64,000 nt of DNA from Thermomicrobiales bacterium (GCA_023957115.1 JAMLHN010000007.1:60869-124868), one strand, 5' to 3'; counted from the stretch's first letter, positions 35,460 through 44,720 are shown. Numbers and translations are program-made. Notes: generated by a model not told the origin, from the letters alone.

Positions 35460-38135
35460 ATGGGCGATCGCACAGGCGAACGGCCAATCAATGCGTTTCT
35501 CTTCACCGACATCGAAGGGAGTACGCGTCTCTGGGAGCAATACCCGGAGGCAATGCCCATGATCCAGGCCCGGCATGATGCGCTCTTGCACCATGCCGTC
35601 CACACGTACGGGGGAGCCGTCTACCGTTCCGCCGGTGACGCGATCCATGCGGTCTTTCCGGACTGCAGCAGTGCCGCGCGGGCCGCACTCGAAGCTCAGG
35701 GGGCGCTCGCGGCGGTGGAGTGGGACATCCCCGCCGGTCTTCCCGTGCGTATGGCAATCCATTCCACCAGCGCCGAGCCGACCAGCGCCGGCGACTACCG
35801 TTCGGCCGAGCTGCGCTGGCTCGAAGACGTGCTCTCGATCGGGCATGGTGGCCAAACCCTGCTTACCGGCGCCGCGGCGTCCGCGCTGGCGCCGTCACGT
35901 CCAGACGGAATGGTCCTGCGCGAGCTTGGCACATGGCAGCTCCCCGAAATCGGACGGCCGGAGACCATCGTTCAGATATCAGACGAGCGGACGAGATCGG
36001 ATTTTCCCCCGCTCAACGCACAGCGTGCACCGATCCCACTTCTCGATCCCCAGCCGAATCGGTTCATTGGACGCAATCGCGAGTTACACGAGCTGCGTGA
36101 CATGCTCGACCGGCCAGGGAGTCAGCTCATTACGCTGACTGGGCCGGGCGGGATCGGAAAAACGCGGCTCGCGCGCCAACTGGCGACTGAGCTGCAGCAC
36201 GAGCGCGGAACCAATGTCTGGTTTGTCGAGTTGACCGGCGTCTCCGATCCCCGATTGTTCATTTCGACGATCACGTCGACCATGCAGCTCCGGGCGGTGG
36301 GACACAAGCCGACGCTCGACATGATCGTGGAAACGCTCCAGGGAACCGGGACGATCCTGATCATCGACAACGTCGAGCATCTCTTGCCGGCCGCGTCCGA
36401 CGTCGCGGATTTGCTTCGGCGAATCTCCGACATGCGAATCGTGGCCACCAGCCGGATCCCGTTGAGATTGCATGGGGAGCGCCAGTATCCCATCGAACCG
36501 CTGGCCGTTCCGCCTGATGACTACTCGTCGTGGGAAGAATTGAAGGCTACCGAGGCGGTGCAACTCTTTCTCGATCGGGCGATCCATGCGCTGCCTTCGG
36601 TTGGGGTCGAGCCGCGGCAAGCCACGGCGGTTGTGGGGATCTGCGGCAAGCTCGAAGGCTTGCCGCTCGCCATCGAGCTGGCGGCCCCTCGCGTACGCCT
36701 GCTCACCGTCGAAGAGCTCAACGAACGTCTGACTGACCGGCTCGGACTGCTGAGCACACCCGATACCGAGTTCCCGGATCGTCACCGGGCGATGCGCGCG
36801 TCGATTGCCTGGAGCTATGACTTGCTCGATCCGAAACAGCAATGGTTCTTCCGGCAGCTCGCGGTGCTGCAAAGCGGGTTTACGCTCGAGACGCTGGAGG
36901 GGCTGTTTCGGGATGATGAGGTGGACACGCTCGATCTTGTTGCCGAGCTGGTCGATCAACAATTGGTGCAACGAGGCGGATTTCAGCGCGATCCAGACCG
37001 GTACGCCATGCTCGAATCGGTACGGCAATATGCGCTCGAACAGCTCGAAGCGGATGGCGAGCTCGCATCGATGCAGGAGCGCCATGCCCGTTACTTTTCC
37101 GAGCTGGTGCTCGCTGAACATTCGGATCAGCGGTCGATCGATGCCGAGGCCATGGAGCGGTTCACCCCGGTGCTCGGCGACATTCGCCAGGCGATTTTCT
37201 GGCTGATCGAGCACGATCCCCTCAGAGCGCTTGCGATGGCGGCTGGTTCGTGGCGAATCTGGTTCGTGATGGGACAGAATGCCGACGCCGAGCGCTGGCT
37301 GGGCGATACGCTCGATGCAACGATCGAATTCCAGACGGTCGATCGTGTACGGGCTATCTACGGTCGTTCGTTGTTGCCTTTTTCCACCATCGAGTACGAG
37401 CGGGCCATCGAGATCGCGGAAGAGAGCAAGTTGCTGGCAATCGAGCTGGGGGACGATCGCGGAATCGGGGATGCCTGCAACTATCAGTCCGGGGTGTGCT
37501 ACGCCTGGCGACAGCAACGAGCGGAGTCTGTGCTGCTCATGGACGAAGCGCTGGATGCCTATGGCCGAATTGGCGATCTGCACGGCCGGGCCGAGACGTT
37601 GCTGAACCGGGCTGCGATGGCATTGGATGAGGGAGATCTTGCCCAGGCATTGGCGGACGGACTCGAGGTGCTGGAGTACTGTCGTGCAAACGGCAAGGAC
37701 GTGCTCGCCTCCAATACGATCCAGGGGGTCGCCGAGACCGCCCTGCGGCTTGGCAACATTCCGCTTGCCATCGATCTGCTTGTCGAAGCGCTCGAGCTCA
37801 ACCGGCGTCTTCAGTACGATGCGTTTACCGGACCGAACATCTGGTGCGCTTCATCGTTCTTACTGGCGATGGGGGAGTTCGAGGACGCGCTCCGGCTCTC
37901 GATCTTCTCCCGCGAATTTGCCAGAATCATCAATGCTGACGGGGAGTTTCTCGATCCATTCCGCCGGGCAGATGCAGAGCTGAGCAGGCTCCACGTAGAA
38001 CTCGATCCCGCCACGATCGCGCGCGCCACCGAGGCTGGAAAGGCGATGACGACCGCCGAGGCGGTGGCCGATGCGCTCGATCTGCTGCTGGCGTTCCGCG
38101 CCTCGCTCGATGAACGGCACATCGAGCAAGGTTAG
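35460..38135 (+). CDS. Class III cyclase-like domain fused to STAND ATPase and TPR-like repeats
   Basis: An 891-residue cytosolic regulator. Residues 10-175 resemble a class III nucleotide cyclase, with FTDIEGST (metal Asp17) and SAGDAIHAVF (Asp60). The segment where active enzymes carry a vnRAaRL motif reads SAELRWLEDVL, so the catalytic Asn appears lost. Residues about 200-480 form an NB-ARC/AfsR-like ATPase, with Walker A GPGGIGKT (228-235), IIDNVEHLL, a GLPLAIELAA block and an MHD-like winged region. The remainder is helical TPR-like. No helix-turn-helix is evident at either end. It probably works as a signal-sensing switch, and the output is unknown. Confidence 0.85.
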   Translation: MGDRTGERPINAFLFTDIEGSTRLWEQYPEAMPMIQARHDALLHHAVHTYGGAVYRSAGDAIHAVFPDCSSAARAALEAQGALAAVEWDIPAGLPVRMAIHSTSAEPTSAGDYRSAELRWLEDVLSIGHGGQTLLTGAAASALAPSRPDGMVLRELGTWQLPEIGRPETIVQISDERTRSDFPPLNAQRAPIPLLDPQPNRFIGRNRELHELRDMLDRPGSQLITLTGPGGIGKTRLARQLATELQHERGTNVWFVELTGVSDPRLFISTITSTMQLRAVGHKPTLDMIVETLQGTGTILIIDNVEHLLPAASDVADLLRRISDMRIVATSRIPLRLHGERQYPIEPLAVPPDDYSSWEELKATEAVQLFLDRAIHALPSVGVEPRQATAVVGICGKLEGLPLAIELAAPRVRLLTVEELNERLTDRLGLLSTPDTEFPDRHRAMRASIAWSYDLLDPKQQWFFRQLAVLQSGFTLETLEGLFRDDEVDTLDLVAELVDQQLVQRGGFQRDPDRYAMLESVRQYALEQLEADGELASMQERHARYFSELVLAEHSDQRSIDAEAMERFTPVLGDIRQAIFWLIEHDPLRALAMAAGSWRIWFVMGQNADAERWLGDTLDATIEFQTVDRVRAIYGRSLLPFSTIEYERAIEIAEESKLLAIELGDDRGIGDACNYQSGVCYAWRQQRAESVLLMDEALDAYGRIGDLHGRAETLLNRAAMALDEGDLAQALADGLEVLEYCRANGKDVLASNTIQGVAETALRLGNIPLAIDLLVEALELNRRLQYDAFTGPNIWCASSFLLAMGEFEDALRLSIFSREFARIINADGEFLDPFRRADAELSRLHVELDPATIARATEAGKAMTTAEAVADALDLLLAFRASLDERHIEQG

Positions 38136-38178
38136 TCTCCGTCGGGCCGCAACCAAAATCCTCAAGACACAGGACGCA

Positions 38179-38324
38179 TACCGAATCCGGCCGAACACAA
38201 CAGCTTGAGACGCGATCGGTTCACCGCGGCTCCGGCCAAGGATCGTATGCAGTAGCCGCCGGCCCGGTGCCGGCGGCTACAGGACAGGGGGGAGACATCC
38301 TTATGTATTTACCCGGATTCCGTA
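38179..38324. repeat. MITE-like element with CGAATCCGG/CCGGATTCCG ends, copy 2
   Basis: TACCGAATCCGG (38179) and an inverted CCCGGATTCCGTA (38312-38324) bound about 146 bp. The centre carries the hairpin at 38252. The right end read inward, starting TACGGAATCCGGGT, is similar over about 28 bases to the element at 25954-26151. The rest of the 435-bp gap before gnd holds only a heptamer block (38448-38482) and a possible -10 sequence, TACAAT, near 38492. Confidence 0.5.
38252..38280. terminator. 12-bp perfect stem hairpin downstream of cyclase-like gene
   Basis: GTAGCCGCCGGC pairs with GCCGGCGGCTAC around a 5-nt loop, 117 bp after the stop. No T-tract follows, so termination strength is uncertain. 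It forms the core of the MITE-like element. Confidence 0.45.
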
Positions 38325-38447
38325 TGAGGCACTCGACACCCCGAGATCGAGCACAATGGCCAGGTGGAGTGAAGTCCGGAAAATGGACCGCGTCACAAAA
38401 TCCGGCCACGCTTCGAGGAACTCCACTGGACCCTGGACTGCGTTCCT

Positions 38448-38482
38448 GACTCCGAAATCCCAACTCCAAACGCCTAACTCCT
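38448..38482. repeat. Five-unit heptamer block before gnd
   Basis: GACTCCG, AAATCCC, AACTCCA, AACGCCT, AACTCCT, in the orientation opposite to the block behind tsaE. The AACGCCT unit resembles the end of the composite-element inverted repeat. Confidence 0.75.
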
Positions 38483-38570
38483 CTACTGACGAACTACAAT
38501 CTGTTCCGTAATGGCGTATCTCGCGCGGTCATGTGGAACATCGCGTTACCCAAACAGGGAGACGGCAACA

Positions 38571-40016
38571 TTGACGAACGGGGCGAATCGGCACACGGGG
38601 GTCATTGGGCTGGCGGTCATGGGCGAAAATCTGGCGCTCAATATCGAGCGCAATGGATATCCCATCGCCGTCTACAACCGTACCTGGTCCCGCACCCAGG
38701 AATTCCTGGCCGACCGCGCCGTTGGGCGTGACGTCACCGGCGCCGAATCGATCAAAGGATTCGTAGAGACGCTGGCCAAACCACGCCGGATCATCATCAT
38801 GGTCAAGGCCGGGGCGCCCGTCGATGCCGTGCTGGCCGAGCTGTCCGAATTCGTCGATCCGGACGATATCGTCATCGACGGGGGGAATTCCCTCTTCACC
38901 GACACCGAGCGACGCTCGGTCGAGTGGGACGGCAAATTCCGCTTCGTCGGCATGGGGATTTCCGGTGGCGAGGAAGGCGCGCTTTGGGGTCCAGCACTCA
39001 TGCCCGGCGGACCGAAAGGCGCCTATTCCATTCTGGAGCCGATGCTGGTCGATATCTCCGCCAAGAGCAAAGCGGGACCATGCGTCACCTATATCGGACC
39101 CGGCGGCGCGGGGCACTACGTCAAGATGGTTCACAACGGGATCGAATACGGCGATATGCAACTCATCGCCGAGACCTACGACATCATGCGTCACGCCCTC
39201 GGTATGAGCGCCGCCGAGATTGGCATCGAATTCGAGCGCTGGAATACCGGAAAGCTCGAATCGTTCCTGATCGAGATCACCGGCCAGGTCCTGGCGGTCA
39301 CCGATGCCGAGAGCGGCGTTGCCCTGGTCGATCAGATCCTCGATACGGCAGAGCAAAAGGGCACCGGACGCTGGACGAGCCAGAACGCGCTCGATCTCGG
39401 CACCCCGATCCCGACCATTGATGCCGCTGTTGGCGCGCGCATGATGTCCTCCCGCAAGGACGAGCGGATTGCTGCGGCGTTGACCCTCGCCGGTCCGGTC
39501 ATCGAACCGATCACCGATGAAACTGAGCGAGCCGCCCTGATCGACCATCTCGAAAACGCGCTCTACTTCGCCAAGATCTCCTCGTACGCGCAGGGGATGG
39601 CCCTCCTGCAATCCGCATCGGCCACCTACGGCTGGGATCTCAACCTGTCCGAGATCGCCCGCATCTGGATGGCCGGATGCATCATCCGTGCCGAGCTGCT
39701 GGATCCGATTCGCGCCGCCTTCAAAGCCGACCCGGCCCTGGTCAATCTGCTGCTCGCTCCGCACATCACCAGGGACGTCAACGAAAACAGCCCATCGGCG
39801 CGGATCGCCGTCGAAACCGCCGTTCGCAACGGTATTCCGGTGCCCGCGTTCACGGCATCGCTCAACTATGTCGATACCTACCGTACCGAGAAACTGCCCG
39901 CGAACCTCATTCAGGGCCTGCGCGACAACTTCGGCGCGCACACGTACCGGCGGCTCGACAAAGCCGGTGTATTCCATACCAACTGGACGACCGGAGAAAC
40001 TGAAACGATTGGATAA
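38571..40016 (+). CDS. gnd: 6-phosphogluconate dehydrogenase (decarboxylating)
   Basis: A 481-residue enzyme converting 6-phosphogluconate to ribulose-5-phosphate, CO2 and NADPH. The start chosen is TTG 38571, eight bases after AGGGAG; an ATG at 38511 would add 20 unrelated residues. Seen are the nucleotide fold GVIGLAVMGENLALN, the catalytic region GGEEGALWGPALMPGG, GPGGAGHYVKMVHNGIEYGDMQ, and FTASLNYVDTYRTEKLPANLIQGLRDNFGAH (split here for reference: FTASLNYVDTYRT, then NLIQGLRDNFGAH). The length matches the long dimeric form. It heads the pentose-phosphate operon. Confidence 0.96.
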   Translation: MTNGANRHTGVIGLAVMGENLALNIERNGYPIAVYNRTWSRTQEFLADRAVGRDVTGAESIKGFVETLAKPRRIIIMVKAGAPVDAVLAELSEFVDPDDIVIDGGNSLFTDTERRSVEWDGKFRFVGMGISGGEEGALWGPALMPGGPKGAYSILEPMLVDISAKSKAGPCVTYIGPGGAGHYVKMVHNGIEYGDMQLIAETYDIMRHALGMSAAEIGIEFERWNTGKLESFLIEITGQVLAVTDAESGVALVDQILDTAEQKGTGRWTSQNALDLGTPIPTIDAAVGARMMSSRKDERIAAALTLAGPVIEPITDETERAALIDHLENALYFAKISSYAQGMALLQSASATYGWDLNLSEIARIWMAGCIIRAELLDPIRAAFKADPALVNLLLAPHITRDVNENSPSARIAVETAVRNGIPVPAFTASLNYVDTYRTEKLPANLIQGLRDNFGAHTYRRLDKAGVFHTNWTTGETETIG

Positions 40017-40053
40017 CATGATGTTCGCGGCCGATGTCGCATTCGCTCAATGG

Positions 40054-40078
40054 CATCCTGAGCAACGCGAAGAATCTC
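40054..40078. repeat. Dispersed CATCCTGAGC repeat, copy 1
   Basis: CATCCTGAGC followed by AACGCGAAGAATCTC in the gnd-zwf spacer. A related but longer version lies at 62473-62531. It interrupts an otherwise compact operon. Confidence 0.5.
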
Positions 40079-40172
40079 CCCGCCGCCGCGGGTGGCGCCA
40101 CCAGCCAACGAGCCGTCGAACGCAGACCACCCATCAAGCACGTGTCATCCGCACGCCACGAGGGAGCGTCGC

Positions 40173-41822
40173 ATGAGCGAAATGTCTTCATCCGCCAAAG
40201 CTCGCGCCCTCGCGGTCGAGGCGCAGCTCGACGTCGATACCGATATTCTGGACGGCGGTCTCAACGGTCATGAGGATGTGATCGTCAATCCCTTGCGGGA
40301 AGGGATGTTCCAGGCGGTAACGGCCACGCCCTGCGCCATGATCATCTTCGGCGTGTCGGGCGACCTCACCTCTCGCAAGCTGATGCCGGCGCTCTACGAC
40401 CTGGCGATGAACTCACGCCTGGCCGAAGGGTTTGCCATCGTTGGCGTCTCCCGCCGGCAATGGACCGACGAGCAGTTTCGTACCGAGATGCGGGCCGAGG
40501 TCGAAAGACACTCGACCTTGCCGGTCACCGACGATCGCTGGAATTCGTTCGCCCGCGGTCTTTTCTATGTCGGCGGCAACTTCGATGAGCCAGCAATGTA
40601 CGACCGGCTGCGGGAACGCCTCGACGAGCTCGATCGCGAACGTCGCACCGAAGGGAACCGGCTCTTCTATCTGGCCACGCCGCCCAGCTTCTACATCACG
40701 ATCGTCAGAAGCCTAGGGAGTCATCGTCTGGTCGAACGGCAGGATTTCTATACCGCGCCGCGGTCCGGTTGGTCCCGTATCGTCATCGAGAAACCGATCG
40801 GGCACGATCTTGCCAGTGCCCGGGAGCTCAACCACGCGATCAGCGAGGTCGTCTCCGAAGGACAGGTCTACCGCATCGATCACTATCTCGGGAAAGAAAC
40901 CGTCCAAAACGCGCTGGCGTTCCGCTTTGCCAATGTCCTATTCGAACCGGTCTGGAACCGGCACTACGTCGACCATATGCAAATCACGGTGGCCGAATCG
41001 CTCGGGGTCGAGGATCGCGCAACCTATTATGAGGAAGCGGGAGCATTGCGCGACATGGTGCAGAGCCACATGTTGCAGCTGCTCGCCATCGTCGCGATGG
41101 AGCCCCCCGCCGTCTTCCGGGGCAACGCGGTCCGCGATGAAAAGGTGAAAGTGCTGCGCTCGGTGATTCCGCCCAGTGGCGAGGCCGTCAAGTCGCTGAC
41201 GGCGCGGGGGCAGTATGCCGCCGGCTATGTCGAAGGACTCGCTGTTCCGGGGTTCCGTCAGGAACAGTTCGTCAGCCCGTCGTCGACTACGGAGACCTTT
41301 GTCGCGCTCAAGTTGCAGATCGACAACTGGCGCTGGGCAGATGTGCCCTTCTACCTGCGCACGGGCAAGCGCCTGCCACGTCGTGTTTCGGAGATCGCCA
41401 TTCAGTTCAAGAAGGTGCCGCATCTGATGTTCCAGGCGGCCGGCACCCGGGATGTCGAGCCGAACCTGCTGACCATCCGCATTCAGCCGGATGAGGGAAT
41501 CAGTCTCCGTTTCGTCGCCAAGATTCCCGGCACCACTATGCAGCTCCGGACCGTGCGTATGGACTTCGCCTATGGCGCTGCGTTTGGTGGCGCGGGGGCA
41601 GACGCCTATGAGCGTCTGATCGTCGATGCCATGAATGGCGACCAGACGCTGTTTGCCCGGCGCGACGAAGTGGAAACGGCCTGGAACCTGATCGACCCGA
41701 TCGAGCAGGCGTGGCTGGTGGAAGAGCTGACACATCTGCCGCTGTACGAGGCAGGAACCTGGGGACCGGACAAAGCCGATCTGTTGATCGAGCGTGACGG
41801 CCGTTCCTGGCGCCGGCCGTAG
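40173..41822 (+). CDS. zwf: Glucose-6-phosphate 1-dehydrogenase
   Basis: 549 residues from ATG 40173 (AGGGAGCG upstream). It oxidises glucose-6-phosphate to 6-phosphogluconolactone with NADP. The N-terminal about 50 residues are an extra leader, then FGVSGDLTSRKLMPALYDL binds the cofactor. The substrate motif RIDHYLGKETVQN contains the catalytic Lys and His. The C-terminal half has the RTGKRLP loop. The downstream opcA encodes its assembly factor, as in cyanobacteria and actinobacteria. Confidence 0.96.
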   Translation: MSEMSSSAKARALAVEAQLDVDTDILDGGLNGHEDVIVNPLREGMFQAVTATPCAMIIFGVSGDLTSRKLMPALYDLAMNSRLAEGFAIVGVSRRQWTDEQFRTEMRAEVERHSTLPVTDDRWNSFARGLFYVGGNFDEPAMYDRLRERLDELDRERRTEGNRLFYLATPPSFYITIVRSLGSHRLVERQDFYTAPRSGWSRIVIEKPIGHDLASARELNHAISEVVSEGQVYRIDHYLGKETVQNALAFRFANVLFEPVWNRHYVDHMQITVAESLGVEDRATYYEEAGALRDMVQSHMLQLLAIVAMEPPAVFRGNAVRDEKVKVLRSVIPPSGEAVKSLTARGQYAAGYVEGLAVPGFRQEQFVSPSSTTETFVALKLQIDNWRWADVPFYLRTGKRLPRRVSEIAIQFKKVPHLMFQAAGTRDVEPNLLTIRIQPDEGISLRFVAKIPGTTMQLRTVRMDFAYGAAFGGAGADAYERLIVDAMNGDQTLFARRDEVETAWNLIDPIEQAWLVEELTHLPLYEAGTWGPDKADLLIERDGRSWRRP

Positions 41823-41832
41823 GAGGTCCCGC

Positions 41833-43038
41833 ATGCCCACCGGCGCAGAAACGAACGCTCCGGCCATGGAGCTGATCTGGGAATCGAAAGATATCGAGGT
41901 CGGCCGCATCCGGTCGGCCCTTACCGAGCAATGGCACCGATGGGAAGCCGAATATCCCGATCCCAGCGTCATCGAGCCCGGCTCGACCGAGCAGGTCTAT
42001 ATGCGCGCTTCGACCGTCAATGTCATCGTCGCGGTCGATACCGAAACCGACGCCGAATGGGCCGAGGCGGTTCTAGCTCACCTCTCGGACTATTCACCGT
42101 CCCGCTTGCTGATCCTCGTCCGCAACGGACGGCCGGAAGGGGCGGAGACATACACCGTGCGCGTGAAGGTCGAAGAGCGGGAGCACACACGCGGGGTCGC
42201 GCCGGTCCGCCTGGAAACGATCACCATTCTGGCGCCTCCTGGAAACGATCAGTCGCTGGCAAGTCTCTCGTCGCCGCTGCTCATACCCGATCTGCCCGAT
42301 GTGCTCTTCGTCCCTTATGGTCCGATCTCGAACAATACGCTCGTTTCCAGTCTCTTCGAGCTGGTCGATATTCTGGTGGTCGACACCATTTGGACACGGG
42401 ATACCGGCGCATCATTCGCGGTCCTGGCCGGCAACGCCACCCGGCAGGATGTCAGTGATATCAACGATCTGGCCTGGTCGCGTATGCTCGTCTGGCGACA
42501 GCTTGTCGCGCAATTCTTCGATCAACCGGCCGCGCTCGATTCGCTCGAAACGATCGAGGAAGTCGAGATCCTCTTCAGTCCAATCGTCGACGAAGGCCGT
42601 TCCGGCCGGAGCGCCGCCCTCCTGATGGCCGGTTGGCTGGCGACCCGGCTCGGCTGGCGGGCGCCCGGCGAGCTGGTCAGTTTCCGCGATGGCTGGCGTT
42701 CGACTCTGCGTGCCGGGGAAACGGGCAAGAGCCGCGAGATCGTGCTGATGCTTTCGGAAGGAGCACGCACCGATACCTCCGGAGGGCTGGAGAAGATTCG
42801 TTTGGTGGCCGGTGGAACAGCGACCGGACTCTTCGAGATCCGGCGTATCTCGGAAGACGAGATCGAGACCACCAGCCAGCATATCGATGCCGCCCCCGTA
42901 ACCCGGATGGTCCACAGCCGTTGTCCGGACGACCGGTTCCTCATCAGCCAGGAGCTGAGGCGGCTGCACGAAGACCCAACGTATACTGCGGCACTCGACT
43001 TCGCGGCCATTCTCTGGCCAGCTGGAATGGATTCCTGA
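41833..43038 (+). CDS. opcA: Glucose-6-phosphate dehydrogenase assembly protein OpcA
   Basis: 401 residues with a perfect AGGAGG seven bases before ATG 41833. OpcA features include the N-terminal WESKDIEVGRIRSALTEQW, the RASTVNVIVAV segment, the DVLFVPYGPISNNTLVSSLFELVDILVVDT block and the C-terminal SQELRRLHEDPTY. In cyanobacteria OpcA promotes G6PDH oligomerisation and redox-controlled activity. It lies 10 bp after zwf, and its stop overlaps pgl (TGATG). Confidence 0.9.
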   Translation: MPTGAETNAPAMELIWESKDIEVGRIRSALTEQWHRWEAEYPDPSVIEPGSTEQVYMRASTVNVIVAVDTETDAEWAEAVLAHLSDYSPSRLLILVRNGRPEGAETYTVRVKVEEREHTRGVAPVRLETITILAPPGNDQSLASLSSPLLIPDLPDVLFVPYGPISNNTLVSSLFELVDILVVDTIWTRDTGASFAVLAGNATRQDVSDINDLAWSRMLVWRQLVAQFFDQPAALDSLETIEEVEILFSPIVDEGRSGRSAALLMAGWLATRLGWRAPGELVSFRDGWRSTLRAGETGKSREIVLMLSEGARTDTSGGLEKIRLVAGGTATGLFEIRRISEDEIETTSQHIDAAPVTRMVHSRCPDDRFLISQELRRLHEDPTYTAALDFAAILWPAGMDS

Positions 43039-43829
43039 TGTCGTATGACAGTTTGACGACCCTCGACTATGGCGACCGCGGGCAGGTCACCATCGCGGCA
43101 AATGCGGAAGGTGTCGCCAATCTGGCGGTGCAGACCTTTGCCACGGCCATGACGACCGCCTGGTCGCTTCGCGGCCGGGCGGCCATCGCCCTTTCCGGGG
43201 GCAGCACGCCAAAGCGTATGGGGGAGTTGCTGGCCCATTCCGACTTTCCCGCTATCGACGCTTGGCAATCGACCGATATCTTCTGGGGTGACGAACGCTG
43301 GGTACCGCTCGACAATCCCGAGAGCAATGCCGGGGTCGCACTCGAAACTTTTCTGACCAAAGTCCCCATTCCGATCGAAAAGATCCATCCGATGTACGAC
43401 CCGGAGCTCGATGAGGCGGCGGCCGCCGCGATCTATCAAGCGCTGGTCGAAGAGATCGTCGAGCCGGTCGATGGGGTTCCCGCCTTCGATTTGATCTTTC
43501 TCGGTATGGGCGACGACGGACACACAGCCTCGCTCTTTCCCTACACCAAGGGACTGGACATCCGCGATCGGCTGGCAGCTCCGAACTACGTTGAGAAATT
43601 CGACACCACGCGGCTCACCTTTACGACCACGCTCATCAATGGCGCGCGCGAAGTCGTCTTCCTGGTCACCGGCAGTGGCAAGGCCGCTCGTCTGAAAGAG
43701 GTGCTGGAGGGACCGATCGAAGCCGATCGCCTCCCATCGCAGCTGATTCGCCCGGTACATGGCTCCCTGCGCTGGCTGATCGATCAGGGAGCCGCGTCCG
43801 AGCTTTCGGGAGGGCCGTTCCATGCATGA
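43038..43829 (+). CDS. pgl: 6-phosphogluconolactonase
   Basis: A 263-residue enzyme hydrolysing 6-phosphogluconolactone, the step between Zwf and Gnd. It is of the NagB-like fold: ALSGGSTPKRMGELLA (phosphate loop), FWGDERWVPLDNPESNAG, LIFLGMGDDGHTASLFP with the catalytic His, and VTGSGKAARLKEVLEG. ATG 43038 overlaps the opcA stop, and the 3' end overlaps rpiA by 8 bp. Confidence 0.94.
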   Translation: MSYDSLTTLDYGDRGQVTIAANAEGVANLAVQTFATAMTTAWSLRGRAAIALSGGSTPKRMGELLAHSDFPAIDAWQSTDIFWGDERWVPLDNPESNAGVALETFLTKVPIPIEKIHPMYDPELDEAAAAAIYQALVEEIVEPVDGVPAFDLIFLGMGDDGHTASLFPYTKGLDIRDRLAAPNYVEKFDTTRLTFTTTLINGAREVVFLVTGSGKAARLKEVLEGPIEADRLPSQLIRPVHGSLRWLIDQGAASELSGGPFHA

Positions 43830-44505
43830 CGCCGATCGTTTGACCGCCCTGGCGGCGGCAGCGGCCGCCCAGGTCGAGGATGGTATGACCGTTGGATTGG
43901 GTTCCGGCTCGACCGCGGAAGCCTTCGTTTACGCGCTGGGCGCCCGGGTCAGGGACGGGCTCACTGTCCAGGCGATCCCGACCTCACGCCGGACCGAGCA
44001 GGTTGCCCGCGAAGCCGGTATTCCGTTGACGACCCTGTCCGATAGCCAGCAGGTCGATTTCGGCGTCGATGGCGCCGACGAGATCGATCCGGCCCTGAAC
44101 CTGACCAAGGGGCGGGGCGGGGCGCTTTTGCATGAGAAGCTGGTGGCGGAAGCCTGTGCCCGCTGGGTGGTCGTCGCAGCCTCGGAGAAGCTCGTCGATC
44201 GGCTCGGGAGCCGAATCTCATTGCCGGTCGAAGTCATCCCCTTCGGGTGGGAAACAACCCAGGCACGCGTCGAAGCGCTTGGCTTCTCCGCGCCGCTGCG
44301 GGTTGCCCGCGATGGGGTGCCAATCGTGACGGACGGGATGCACTTCGTCCTCGATTGCGCCACCGGTCCGATCGCCGATCCAACCGCGCTGGGCAATGCC
44401 ATCAAGTGCATCACCGGGGTGGTCGAGCATGGACTCTTCATCGATCTCGCGGCCGCCGCATTGATCTGCGATCCCGATGGTACGATCCGCGAGTTGACGC
44501 GCTGA
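43822..44505 (+). CDS. rpiA: Ribose-5-phosphate isomerase A
   Basis: 227 residues interconverting ribulose-5-phosphate and ribose-5-phosphate. RpiA motifs are GLGSGSTAEAFV, DFGVDGADEIDPALNLTKGRGGALLHEK with the catalytic Asp, Glu and Lys (loops given as DGADEID and KGRGGALL), and GVVEHGLFI near the end. Its TGA overlaps the ATG of the next small gene. It completes the oxidative branch encoded in this operon. Confidence 0.95.
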   Translation: MHDADRLTALAAAAAAQVEDGMTVGLGSGSTAEAFVYALGARVRDGLTVQAIPTSRRTEQVAREAGIPLTTLSDSQQVDFGVDGADEIDPALNLTKGRGGALLHEKLVAEACARWVVVAASEKLVDRLGSRISLPVEVIPFGWETTQARVEALGFSAPLRVARDGVPIVTDGMHFVLDCATGPIADPTALGNAIKCITGVVEHGLFIDLAAAALICDPDGTIRELTR

Positions 44506-44660
44506 TGAATCGATTGCGAAAGAAACCCGAGCGCAACTACGACGCCACGCCCGAGCCCGTGTCCGATCCCACCTTCGATATCCGGCGGGGCATCATCACC
44601 CTCGTGCTGGTCATGACGGTGATCGTGCTGCTCAGCCTCATTTGCGCGTTCTTGCGCTGA
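44505..44660 (+). CDS. Small single-pass membrane protein ending the pentose-phosphate operon
   Basis: 51 residues starting in a TGATG overlap with rpiA. A charged N-terminus (NRLRKKPERNYDATPE) is followed by one TM helix (GIITLVLVMTVIVLLSLICAFL) near the C-terminus, giving an N-in topology by the positive-inside rule. The coupled start and good hydrophobic helix support a real gene. The family was not recognised. C-tail-anchored small proteins can act as membrane tethers or regulators. Confidence 0.65.
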   Translation: MNRLRKKPERNYDATPEPVSDPTFDIRRGIITLVLVMTVIVLLSLICAFLR

Positions 44661-44700
44661 GGTCTTTCGGGGGGACCAGTGTCCAGCAGCTCCCCCAAAA

Positions 44701-44720
44701 AGACTGAAGTCATGGGCTCA
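44701..44720 (+). repeat. Solo REP-like sequence matching the transposase flanks
   Basis: AGACTGAAGTCATGGGCTCA is identical to the ends of the REP-associated transposase element at 50466-51027. It lies in the 192-bp convergent gap after the small membrane protein, where nothing else was recognised. Confidence 0.75.

Noticed and set aside
34142..35605. A long minus-strand open frame over the M20 peptidase
   Set aside because: The opposite strand holds a complete metallopeptidase with all ligand motifs. The antisense frame has no recognisable domain.
36084..37583. A long minus-strand open frame over the cyclase/STAND gene
   Set aside because: Composition and lack of motifs mark it as antisense noise.
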